From positions 1-20,926 of the forward strand of contig JAJZRM010000007.1 in assembly GCA_021802685.1 (NCBI GenBank): a stretch of DNA of 20,926 nucleotides, written 5' to 3'. Positions within the stretch are counted from its first letter, which is position 1. Each line of letters starts with the position of its first letter. Under the pieces are notes generated by a model, which did not search any database, was not told where the DNA came from, and saw only the letters and a list, made by a program, of their open reading frames with translations. The DNA comes from Deltaproteobacteria bacterium. Lineage in GTDB: Bacteria; Desulfobacterota; Deferrimicrobia; Deferrimicrobiales; Deferrimicrobiaceae. The position numbers and the translations under genes are program-made. Below, one piece after another: positions 8,230-16,090 of the stretch.

Positions 8230-10665
8230 ATGGATCGATACGTCTGCATCCACTGTCATTTCTACCAGCCGCCGCGGGAGAACCCCTGGCTGGAGGCGAT
8301 CGAGTTGCAGGACTCCGCCTACCCCTTCCACGACTGGAACGAGCGGATCTCGGCCGAAAGTTACGCGGCCAACGCCTTTTCGCGGGTCCTTACCGGAGAC
8401 GGGCGGATCGAAAAGATCATGAACAACTACTCCCGCATCAGCTTCAACATCGGGCCGACCCTGCTTTCCTGGATGGAGGAAAAATCTCCCGTGGCCTACC
8501 GCGCCATCCTGGAAGGCGACCGGGAGAGCCGAAAGGCGTTCTCCGGGCACGGCTCCGCGCTGGCGCAAGGGTACAACCACATCATCCTTCCCCTGGCCAA
8601 CGCCCGGGACAGGATGACGCAGGTGCGCTGGGGGATCCGGGATTTCACGCACCGCTTCGGCAGGGCGCCGGAGGGCTTCTGGCTCCCGGAGACCGCCGTG
8701 GACCTGGATACCCTCGAAATCCTGGCCCGGGAAGGCATCCGGTTCACGATCCTCGCCCCCCGCCAGGCGGCAATGGTGCGCAAGAAGGGAAGCCGAGAAT
8801 GGCGCGACGCAAGCGACGGCCGGATCGACCCCACGATCCCGTACGAACTCAAACTTCCTTCGGGCCGGAAGATCTGCCTGTTCTTCTACGACGGGCCCAT
8901 CTCCCAGGGCGTCGCCTTCGAGAGACTTCTCGACAAGGGGGAGTTCCTCGCCGACCGCCTGCTGGGCGCATTCTCCGATCAGCGCCCGTGGCCGCAGCAG
9001 CTGGTCCACATCGCCACGGACGGGGAGACGTACGGCCACCACCACCGTCACGGAGAGATGGCGCTTTCGCACGCATTGCGCCTTCTCGAGGCGAACCCGG
9101 AGATCCGCGTCACCAACTACGGAGAACACCTGAAGAAGTTCCCGCCCACCCACGCCGTGCGGATCTTCGACAACAGCTCCTGGAGCTGCGTTCACGGCGT
9201 TGAGCGATGGCGGAGCAACTGCGGGTGCAATTCCGGCGGCCGCCCGGGGTGGAACCAGGAATGGAGGGGACCGCTGCGGGAGGCGCTGGACTGGCTCCGG
9301 GACACCATCGCCCCCCTGTTTGAAGGGGAGGGGAGGAAGGTCTTCAAGGACCCCTGGGCCGCCCGGGAGGATTATATCTCGGTGGTGCTCGACCGGTCCG
9401 ATGCCTCCGTCGACGGATTCCTCGGAAAGCACGCCTCGGGCGATCTGACGCCGGCGCGGAAGACCCGTGCGCTTCGGCTGATGGAGATGCAGCGGCAGGC
9501 CATGCTCATGTACACGAGTTGCGGCTGGTTCTTCGACGAGATCTCCGGCATCGAGACGGTGCAGGTGCTCCAGTACGCCGGCCGGGTCGTTCAGCTGTGC
9601 GGGGAAATTTCCGGGGACTCCGTCGAATCGGGATTCCTGGACCGGCTCGAGCGGGCCGCGAGCAACGTGACCGAACACGGGAACGGACGCCATGTCTACG
9701 ACAAGTTCGTGAAACCCGCCATGGTGGACCTGCACAAGGTCGGCGCCCACTACGCCGTGAGCGCCCTTTTCGAAAATTACGGAGACCGCGCCCGGATCTT
9801 CTGCTACGACGTGGACCGGGAGGACTTCCGGGTCCAGACGGCGGGAAACACGAAGCTCGTCATGGGAAAGGCGCGAGTCACCTCCGGGATCACGCGGGAG
9901 TCGGCGCTCGTGACCTTCGGCGTCCTGCACATGGGGGATCACAACGTCAGCGGGGGAATCCGCGACTTCCGGGGCGACGAGGCGTACGAAACGCTCACGC
10001 AGGAGATCGGGAACGCCTTCAAGGCCGCCGACCTGCCCGAAGTGATCCGGACCGTGGACAAGCATTTCGGCCAGGGAACCTACACCCTGAAACTGCTGTT
10101 CCGCGATGAATTGCGGAAAATCCTGCACGTGATCCTCGACCAGATGCTCTCCCAGGCGGAATCGACCCACCGGGATATCTACAACCATCACGCCACCATG
10201 ATGCGGTTCCTGTCGGGCATGGGCATTCCGCTCCCCGACCCCCTGTACGCCTCGGCAAGCGTCGCGTTGAACGCGGAATTGCGCCGGGCCGTGTCGGCGG
10301 AGAGCCTGGAGGCGTCCGTCATCCGCGGTCTGCTCGAGGAGGGGTCCGGATTCGGCATCCCTCTCGACTCGGCCGGCATCGGCTTCGCCCTGCAGAAGAA
10401 AATCGACTCGATCGCGAACGACTTCCGGGAGAAGCACGACGACCCCGACCTGCTCCGCCGCTTCGACGAGGCGGTGGAAATGGTCAACGATCTTCCGTTC
10501 GAGGTGCTCTTCTGGGGCGCACAGAACATCTACGACGACCTGCTGAAGACCGTCTATCCCGATTTCCTGAAGAAGTCCCGGGAAGGGGACGAACAGGCCG
10601 CCCGATGGATCGAGCGGTTCCGCTCCATCGGGAAGAAGATCTCCTTCCTCGTTTCGGAGGATTGA
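8230..10665 (+). CDS. Glycoside hydrolase family 57 protein with DUF3536 domain
   Basis: This 811-residue protein starts at an ATG directly after the treZ stop, with a GGAAGGGAG ribosome binding site. Residues ~1-290 are a GH57 barrel: HCHFYQPPREN at the N-terminus (H8, H10), the probable nucleophile E154 in GFWLPETAVD, and the probable acid D264 in HIATDGETYGHHH. GH57 enzymes act on alpha-glucans by a retaining mechanism and include amylases, 4-alpha-glucanotransferases and branching enzymes. The rest, to about residue 790, matches what I know as DUF3536. It opens with a Cys/His cluster (C320, H322, C331, C333) that could bind a metal. There is no signal peptide, so it should be cytoplasmic. 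Its position between treZ and treY implies a role in trimming or transferring maltodextrin chains, but the reaction is not known from the sequence. The domain call is confident; substrate and product are open. Confidence 0.88.
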   Translation: MDRYVCIHCHFYQPPRENPWLEAIELQDSAYPFHDWNERISAESYAANAFSRVLTGDGRIEKIMNNYSRISFNIGPTLLSWMEEKSPVAYRAILEGDRESRKAFSGHGSALAQGYNHIILPLANARDRMTQVRWGIRDFTHRFGRAPEGFWLPETAVDLDTLEILAREGIRFTILAPRQAAMVRKKGSREWRDASDGRIDPTIPYELKLPSGRKICLFFYDGPISQGVAFERLLDKGEFLADRLLGAFSDQRPWPQQLVHIATDGETYGHHHRHGEMALSHALRLLEANPEIRVTNYGEHLKKFPPTHAVRIFDNSSWSCVHGVERWRSNCGCNSGGRPGWNQEWRGPLREALDWLRDTIAPLFEGEGRKVFKDPWAAREDYISVVLDRSDASVDGFLGKHASGDLTPARKTRALRLMEMQRQAMLMYTSCGWFFDEISGIETVQVLQYAGRVVQLCGEISGDSVESGFLDRLERAASNVTEHGNGRHVYDKFVKPAMVDLHKVGAHYAVSALFENYGDRARIFCYDVDREDFRVQTAGNTKLVMGKARVTSGITRESALVTFGVLHMGDHNVSGGIRDFRGDEAYETLTQEIGNAFKAADLPEVIRTVDKHFGQGTYTLKLLFRDELRKILHVILDQMLSQAESTHRDIYNHHATMMRFLSGMGIPLPDPLYASASVALNAELRRAVSAESLEASVIRGLLEEGSGFGIPLDSAGIGFALQKKIDSIANDFREKHDDPDLLRRFDEAVEMVNDLPFEVLFWGAQNIYDDLLKTVYPDFLKKSREGDEQAARWIERFRSIGKKISFLVSED

Positions 10666-10671
10666 CCCGTG
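10656..10671 (+). promoter_or_regulatory. Ribosome binding site and GTG start of treY
   Basis: GGAGG at 10656-10660 lies 8 nt before GTG 10669-10671, spanning the stop codon of the GH57 gene. It supports the GTG start and coupling to the upstream gene. Confidence 0.7.
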
Positions 10672-13551
10672 ACCGCGCTCCGGATTCCGGCGGCCACCTA
10701 CAGGATCCAGTTCCACAAGCGGTTCCGGTTCGAGAACGCCCGGGGGCTGATCCCGTACCTGGAAGCGCTCGGCATCACCGACCTGTATGCGTCGCCGATC
10801 CTCCAGGCGCGCCGGGGCAGCCCCCACGGGTACGACGTGACCGATCCCACCCGGCTCAACGCCGATCTGGGTTCCGAAGGAAATTTCGACGCCCTCGTGA
10901 GGGCGCTCCGGGATTTCGGAATGGGACTTCTGCTGGACATCGTCCCGAACCACATGGCCGCAAGCGTCGAGAACCGATGGTGGACGGACGTATTGGAGAG
11001 CGGACCGGGGTCGCCTTTCGCGGGGTTCTTCGACATCGACTGGCACTCCCCCAAGAAGGCGCTGCACAGCAAGGTGCTCCTGCCCATCCTGGGCGGGCCG
11101 TACGGCAGGATGATCGAGGAGCAGGAGATCTCCCTGCGCCTGGAAAACGGCGGCTTCTCCGTCCACTGCCATTCCGCCAAGCTTCCGGTATCCATCCTGT
11201 CGTACCCGAGGATCCTCTCCCTGCGGCTGCCGTCCCTCGAGGAGACGTACGGGCCGGACCACCCTTCCTTCCGCGAACTCTGGGACCTCATCACCTCGAT
11301 CGAGCACCTTCCCAAGGCGGCGGCAGCCGACGGAGAGGCCTCCCGGGAGCGGTATGCGGCGGAAGAGGGAATCAAGGCGCGACTTCTGCGCCTGCACACC
11401 GACCGGCACGAGATCCGGGAACACATCGACGAAACCTTGCGGATCGTGAACGGCCGGAAAAACGATCCGGGCAGCTTCGACCACCTCGACCGGATCCTCT
11501 CCGAGCAGCATTACTGGCTTTCCTTCTGGCGGCTGGCGAACGAGGAGATCAACTACCGGCGCTTCTTCGCCGTCAGCGACCTGGTATCCTTGCGGGTCGA
11601 GGATCCGCGGGTCTTCGACGCCGCGCACGAGCTGGTGCTTCGCCTTGCAAGGGAGGGGAAGATCACGGGCCTGCGCGTGGACCATGTCGACGGTCTCTAC
11701 GATCCCCACGGGTACCTCGTCCGGCTCATGCAGCGCCTGACGGGATCGGATGACGATCATCCGCCCGCGGGATTCTACGTGCTGGTCGAAAAGATCCTCG
11801 GGGAAGAGGAGGCGCTTCCCCCCGAATGGACCGTCCACGGAACGACGGGATACGACTTCCTGAACGCGCTGAACGGGGTCTTCATCAGCGCAAGGGGCGT
11901 AAAAATCCTCGATGACGTCTACGCGCGGTTCACCGGCGCCGCGCCGGATTTCACGGAAACGGTCTACCGGAGCAAGAAATTGATCATGGACACCCTCTTC
12001 GCCGGCGAGATGCACTCCCTGGGCCAGCACCTCGGACGGCTGGCGGAGCAGGACCGGTACGCCCGGGACCTCCCCCGGAAGGAGCTGCGGGCCGCCCTGA
12101 TCGAGGTGACCGCGTGCTTCCCCGTCTACCGGACGTACGCAAGGAGCCACGAGATGTCCACCCGGGACGTCCGGAATATCGCGAAAGCCCTGAAATGGGC
12201 GCAGCAGCGCACCACCGAGGCCAGCACCCCCGTGTTCGACTTCCTGCGGCGGGTCCTGCTGCTGGAGATCCCTCCGTCCCTCGACGGCGGCGAGAGGGAG
12301 GAGTGGCTCCGGTTCCTGATGCGCTGGCAGCAGTTCACGGGCCCGATCATGGCGAAAGGTTTCGAGGACACCACTTTGTACATCTGCAACCGGCTCGTTT
12401 CCATGAACGAGGTCGGCGGAAATCCCGCTTCCGCCGGAGTTCCCGTGAATGCCTTCCACAACCGCTGCGGGACGGCGGCCGGGCGATGGCCCCACGGCAT
12501 GAACGCCACTTCGACTCACGACACGAAAAGAAGCGAGGATGTGCGGGCGCGGATCAACGTCCTCTCCGAGATCCCCGAGGAGTGGGAGGAGCGCCTGCGG
12601 CGGTGGAGCGGCCGGAACGCGGAAAGGAAACGGGTCTTGAACGGGGACACGGCCCCGGACCCGGGCGAAGAGATCCTCGTCTACCAGACGCTCCTCGGCG
12701 CGTGGCCCCTGGAAGAGGAAGAGCTCCCGGGACTGAAAAGCCGGATCGAAAGTTACATGGTTAAGGCCATCCGGGAGGCCAAGATCTATACCCGGTGGAT
12801 CCGGCCCAACCCCGCCCATGAAAGCGCCGTGAAGGATTTCGTCGCCTCCCTGCTGGAGGACATGTCCCCCGACACCAACGCGTTCATGGGCGATTTCCTC
12901 CCCTTCCAGCGGAAGATCGCCCTTTACGGCGCGCTGAACAGCCTGGCCCAGGTCGTCCTGAAGATCGCCTCTCCGGGAGTTCCCGACATCTACCAGGGAA
13001 CGGAACTCTGGGACTTCTCGCTGGTGGACCCGGACAACCGGCGGCCGGTGGACTTCCGGAAACGCATCCGCCTCCTGAACGAACTGCTGACCCGGGAGCA
13101 GCAGGGGCAATCCTCCCTTGCCGGAGAACTCCTCTCCTCCTGGAAGGACGGACGGATCAAGCTCTACGTGTCCTACAAGGCGCTCACCTTCCGCCGGGGA
13201 CGGAAGGAAATCTTCCGGGACGGCGGGTATCTTCCCCTTCCCGCCGCGGGAGGACGGAAGGAACATGCGCTGGCGTTCGCGCGGGGGCAAGGCGAAGCGT
13301 GGGCGATCGCGGCCGTTCCCCGGCTCATGACCCGCCTGGCGCCGCCGGGAGAATTCCCCCTCGGCCTTCCGGCGTGGGGGGTGAGGACCGCCATCCCCAT
13401 CCCCGCGGAACTCCCTTCGCTTTGGCGGAACGTCTTCACGGGGGAGGTCCTTCACGCGTCCCGGACCAACGGGGCGAAGCAGCTGCACCTGCACGCGGTG
13501 TTCCACGATTTCCCGGTGGCCCTGCTGGAGGGGATGCCGGAGGAGGGGTAG
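10669..13551 (+). CDS. treY: Malto-oligosyltrehalose synthase
   Basis: This 960-residue GH13_26 enzyme turns the reducing-end alpha-1,4 bond of a maltodextrin into an alpha,alpha-1,1 bond; TreZ then cuts off trehalose. The N-terminus is classic TreY (ATYRIQFHKRFRFENA, then ITDLYASPILQARRGSPHGY). Catalytic residues are D338 in GLRVDHVDGL, E374 in YVLVEKILG, and D618 in STHDTKRSED. Further family blocks are present, including GTTGYDFLN, SPGVPDIYQGTE and DPDNRRPVDF. The length is at the long end of the family, which runs from about 700 to nearly 1000 residues. The start is GTG with a GGAGG site, 3 nt after the GH57 stop. The stop TAG abuts the mscS ATG. All key residues look intact. Confidence 0.96.
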   Translation: MTALRIPAATYRIQFHKRFRFENARGLIPYLEALGITDLYASPILQARRGSPHGYDVTDPTRLNADLGSEGNFDALVRALRDFGMGLLLDIVPNHMAASVENRWWTDVLESGPGSPFAGFFDIDWHSPKKALHSKVLLPILGGPYGRMIEEQEISLRLENGGFSVHCHSAKLPVSILSYPRILSLRLPSLEETYGPDHPSFRELWDLITSIEHLPKAAAADGEASRERYAAEEGIKARLLRLHTDRHEIREHIDETLRIVNGRKNDPGSFDHLDRILSEQHYWLSFWRLANEEINYRRFFAVSDLVSLRVEDPRVFDAAHELVLRLAREGKITGLRVDHVDGLYDPHGYLVRLMQRLTGSDDDHPPAGFYVLVEKILGEEEALPPEWTVHGTTGYDFLNALNGVFISARGVKILDDVYARFTGAAPDFTETVYRSKKLIMDTLFAGEMHSLGQHLGRLAEQDRYARDLPRKELRAALIEVTACFPVYRTYARSHEMSTRDVRNIAKALKWAQQRTTEASTPVFDFLRRVLLLEIPPSLDGGEREEWLRFLMRWQQFTGPIMAKGFEDTTLYICNRLVSMNEVGGNPASAGVPVNAFHNRCGTAAGRWPHGMNATSTHDTKRSEDVRARINVLSEIPEEWEERLRRWSGRNAERKRVLNGDTAPDPGEEILVYQTLLGAWPLEEEELPGLKSRIESYMVKAIREAKIYTRWIRPNPAHESAVKDFVASLLEDMSPDTNAFMGDFLPFQRKIALYGALNSLAQVVLKIASPGVPDIYQGTELWDFSLVDPDNRRPVDFRKRIRLLNELLTREQQGQSSLAGELLSSWKDGRIKLYVSYKALTFRRGRKEIFRDGGYLPLPAAGGRKEHALAFARGQGEAWAIAAVPRLMTRLAPPGEFPLGLPAWGVRTAIPIPAELPSLWRNVFTGEVLHASRTNGAKQLHLHAVFHDFPVALLEGMPEEG

Positions 13552-14613
13552 ATGATCGGACAGATCCTATCGCGCGAGTATTACCACAACAGGCTCTCGG
13601 AGTACCTGCTCTGCCTTGCGGTCCTCATCGGCGGGTTCCTCGCGGTGAAGGCCCTCCAGTCCCTGGTATCGAGGCGGCTGGCCGCATGGGCGGAAAAGAC
13701 GCCGACCCCCTTCGACAACTTTCTCGTCGAGAGGATCCGCAAGACCGCGATCCCCCTGGCGTACCTCGGGATCGCGCAAGCCTCCCTCCGGATCCTGAAC
13801 CTGACGCCCCGGGTCGAACGGATCATCGACATGGCCGGAATCGTCCTGCTCGCGTTCCTCGCCATCCTGTTCACCGTGGCGCTGGTGCGGTTCTCCTTCC
13901 GGGAGTACTTGCGGAAGCAGGGGGAGGACGCCTCCAGGGACCGGGCACTGAAAGGCGTGGTCAACCTCGCCAACGCCCTGGTCTGGATCATCGGCGTTCT
14001 CTTCATGCTCGACAACCTGGGGTTCAGGATTTCCACCGTGGTCGCCGGCCTCGGCATCGGCGGGATCGCGGTGGCCCTCGCGGCCCAGACCGTCCTCGGC
14101 GACCTGTTCGCCTACTTCACGATCCTGTTCGACCGGCCGTTCGAGATCGGCGACTTCGTCATCGTGGGCGACCACATGGGGGTCATCGAGCGCTTCGGGA
14201 TCAAGACCACGCGCATCGCCAGCCTGGGAGGGGAACAGATCGTCATTTCCAACAAGGATCTCACCGATTCCCGGGTGCGGAACTACAAGCGGATGGCGAG
14301 GCGGCGGGTGGTGTTCCGGCTCGGCGTGACGTACCAGACCCCCGCGAAAGCGCTCCAGGAGATCCCCGGGATCGTCGCCGGGATCTTCCTGGAGATCGAG
14401 GGGGCGGCCCTGGACCGCGTCCACTTCTTCTCCTACGGGGACTTCAGCCTGATCTTCGAGATCGTCTACTACGTGGAAGGCAACGACTACACGAAATACA
14501 TGGACATCCAGCAGGCGGCCAACCTGAAGATCTTCGAGGAGTTCGAGCGGCGGCGCATCGAATTCGCCTACCCGACGCAGACGCTGTACCTGAACCGGGA
14601 CGGCAAGGCGTAA
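13552..14613 (+). CDS. MscS-family mechanosensitive channel
   Basis: This 353-residue inner-membrane protein has predicted membrane helices near residues 17-39, 66-82, 92-114 and 136-157, then an MscS pore helix near 160-187 rich in Gly and Ala (TVVAGLGIGGIAVALAAQ). The MscS core follows (FDRPFEIGDFVIVGDHMGVI), then the soluble vestibule domain. Four helices before the pore helix make it larger than E. coli MscS (286 residues) and closer to the YnaI-like group. Such channels open under membrane tension and release ions and small solutes on osmotic downshock. The ATG directly abuts the treY stop, and GGAGGAGGGG at 13539-13548 serves as ribosome binding site, so expression is tied to trehalose synthesis. 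An osmotic role is inferred from this coupling. The family call is firm; conductance and gating cannot be told. Confidence 0.93.
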   Translation: MIGQILSREYYHNRLSEYLLCLAVLIGGFLAVKALQSLVSRRLAAWAEKTPTPFDNFLVERIRKTAIPLAYLGIAQASLRILNLTPRVERIIDMAGIVLLAFLAILFTVALVRFSFREYLRKQGEDASRDRALKGVVNLANALVWIIGVLFMLDNLGFRISTVVAGLGIGGIAVALAAQTVLGDLFAYFTILFDRPFEIGDFVIVGDHMGVIERFGIKTTRIASLGGEQIVISNKDLTDSRVRNYKRMARRRVVFRLGVTYQTPAKALQEIPGIVAGIFLEIEGAALDRVHFFSYGDFSLIFEIVYYVEGNDYTKYMDIQQAANLKIFEEFERRRIEFAYPTQTLYLNRDGKA

Positions 14614-14645
14614 CCGCCGGGCATGCGGACGGCCCGGAGTTTCCG

Positions 14646-14933
14646 ATGGACCCCGAGGTACCGGGGATGAACGGAAGAAGCCGGAAACGCGGCGGTTCGA
14701 GGTTCCTGCTCGGGTCGGCCCTGTTCGCGGGAACCCTTGCGGCGATGTACGGGGCGGCGTCCGCGGCGGACATCCTGATGGACCTGTTGGGATTGGATTC
14801 CGGGCAGGTCCGGCTCGCCGGGAAAACGGCCGCCGTGGCGGCCGCCATCCCCGCCGGTTTCTTCCTGGTGGAGCGCGCGTTTCTTTCATGGTCCTCCCGC
14901 CGCGGAAAGGATCCCGGCCGGGAGGACGGGTAG
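14646..14933 (+). CDS. Small hydrophobic membrane or exported protein, unknown function
   Basis: From ATG 14646 this encodes 95 residues; GGAG at 14636-14639, 6 nt upstream, supports that start. A second in-frame ATG at 14667 would give 88 residues, with GAGG at 14654-14657. The N-terminus is Arg/Lys-rich, followed by a hydrophobic stretch (FLLGSALFAGTLAAMYGAAS) that could be a membrane helix or a signal peptide ending near ASAA. A second hydrophobic stretch (AVAAAIPAGFFLVERAFLSW) lies before a charged tail. A two-helix membrane protein with both ends in the cytoplasm is plausible. It lies 32 nt after mscS on the same strand and is probably the last gene of the operon. I do not recognise a family. 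The frame is also open upstream inside mscS, so the gene rests on its ribosome binding site, hydrophobic pattern and position. Confidence 0.55.
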   Translation: MDPEVPGMNGRSRKRGGSRFLLGSALFAGTLAAMYGAASAADILMDLLGLDSGQVRLAGKTAAVAAAIPAGFFLVERAFLSWSSRRGKDPGREDG

Positions 14934-14942
14934 GGGCTACCC
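14928..14942. other. Short palindrome spanning both convergent stop codons
   Basis: GGGTAG (14928-14933) and CTACCC (14937-14942) form a 6-bp perfect stem around a GGG loop. The TAG stops of the plus-strand small gene and the minus-strand hypothetical gene sit in opposite arms. There is no T-run on either side, so intrinsic termination is doubtful. Confidence 0.4.
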
Positions 14943-16010
14943 TCCCTGCGGGACGCCGGCCACCCGGGCTTTCACCCGCCCCGCCACCATCTCGAACGGT
15001 TCCTCCGTGTACGTGTGGATGTGGCGGTGCATCTCGATCAGGTACCGTTCCACCTCGGGCCAATTCGCCCGGATCGTCGCCATCTGGGCGGCGTACGCCT
15101 TTCCATAGTCGCCCCGCATCTTTTCCTGGAGCAGATCCCGTTTCCCCGCATCGTCGGGGAAGGCCTTCCGGGGAAGGAACTCGAAGATCGGCTCGAAAAT
15201 GCGGACGTCCGTGTCTCCCAGGTGGAACAGCTCGATGTTGTCGATCATCACCACCTCTTTCTCCGGGGTGGCGATGTAGTGTCCGTAACGAAGCGCCGTG
15301 CCGATGCAGTCCCCCAATGCGTCCTGCCGGGCGGCGCCGTCCACCCACCAGGACCCGTCGCGGTGGATCCGGGCGGCGGTTACGGCCTCGTCGAGATAGA
15401 TGTTGATCCCCTGCTCCTTCGGCTTGAGAAGCACCTCCTCCCCCTGCGGCGTCACGTGGTAGACCACGGGGAGGGCGGCCAGGCCCACCAGCCCCGGAAG
15501 GCCGCTGTAGATGTACTCGCCCAGGCACCCGAAGTGCGACAGGAAAAAGGAATGCTCCTTGCGGTCCGGCGTCCTGACGGTGAAGAGCGTGTCCTTGTGG
15601 ATCTTCTGAACGAGCTGGACGTCGATGACCTCGAAGTCCCGGTGCGCCTCCCCCGATTCCCGGTGCAACAGGGCGAGGATCGCTTTTTTCAGGCCCGTGG
15701 CCTTCAGCTTCGAAGTGAAGATCTTCACCCTCGCGCCGGACGGCATCATCTTGATCGCGCCGCGCACCCAGTTCACGTAGAAATGGGAAATGCTGATCGG
15801 GAGCATGTCCGTGCTCGTCGGGTCGAGAAGCTCGTCGATCCGGGCTTCCCACAGGGGGATGTGCATCCCGAGAAATTCCTGGGGGTTCGCGATTCCCAGG
15901 ATCTTCAGGATCTTCTCCCGCTCGCTGGATTTCCTCTCGGAGGCGGGCACCTGTATGTACCGGTGCAGGGCGCGCTCGTACTTCTGAAAGTCGGGGTGGG
16001 AAGAAGCCAT
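14937..16010 (-). CDS. Hypothetical protein, 357 residues, no recognised family
   Basis: The ATG at 16010 has a GGGAGG site (plus-strand 16017-16022) 6 nt upstream, so the start is well supported. The protein appears soluble, with no signal peptide and no clear membrane helix; residues near LPGLVGLAALPVVYHV are only mildly hydrophobic. It is mixed alpha/beta in character, with motifs such as LPISISHFYVNWVRGAI, HFGCLGEYIYSGL and MIDNIELFHLGD, and a long charged C-terminal half ending near RYLIEMHRHIHTYTEEPFE. No nucleotide-binding loop or catalytic signature stands out. It lies 80 nt downstream of the Kef-type antiporter on the same strand and is probably co-transcribed with it. Its stop is 3 nt from the stop of the convergent small membrane protein. 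A function is not assigned; a link to cation transport or cell volume control would rest on position alone. Confidence 0.85.
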   Translation of the reverse strand: MASSHPDFQKYERALHRYIQVPASERKSSEREKILKILGIANPQEFLGMHIPLWEARIDELLDPTSTDMLPISISHFYVNWVRGAIKMMPSGARVKIFTSKLKATGLKKAILALLHRESGEAHRDFEVIDVQLVQKIHKDTLFTVRTPDRKEHSFFLSHFGCLGEYIYSGLPGLVGLAALPVVYHVTPQGEEVLLKPKEQGINIYLDEAVTAARIHRDGSWWVDGAARQDALGDCIGTALRYGHYIATPEKEVVMIDNIELFHLGDTDVRIFEPIFEFLPRKAFPDDAGKRDLLQEKMRGDYGKAYAAQMATIRANWPEVERYLIEMHRHIHTYTEEPFEMVAGRVKARVAGVPQGG

Positions 16011-16090
16011 TCTCGTCCTCCCGTCCGAAAAGGTGGGATACTCATGATCTTACCACCCGGCGGCGGAAATGTGGACCGCGGGAACCACCG

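Noticed and set aside
6169..13506. A 2445-codon open frame on the minus strand across treZ, the GH57 gene and treY
   Set aside because: It is in codon register with the plus-strand genes, so it would only be interrupted by sense TTA, CTA or TCA codons, which this GC-rich genome avoids. The translation is low-complexity, rich in Arg, Gly, Pro and Val, and the plus-strand genes have full catalytic motifs.
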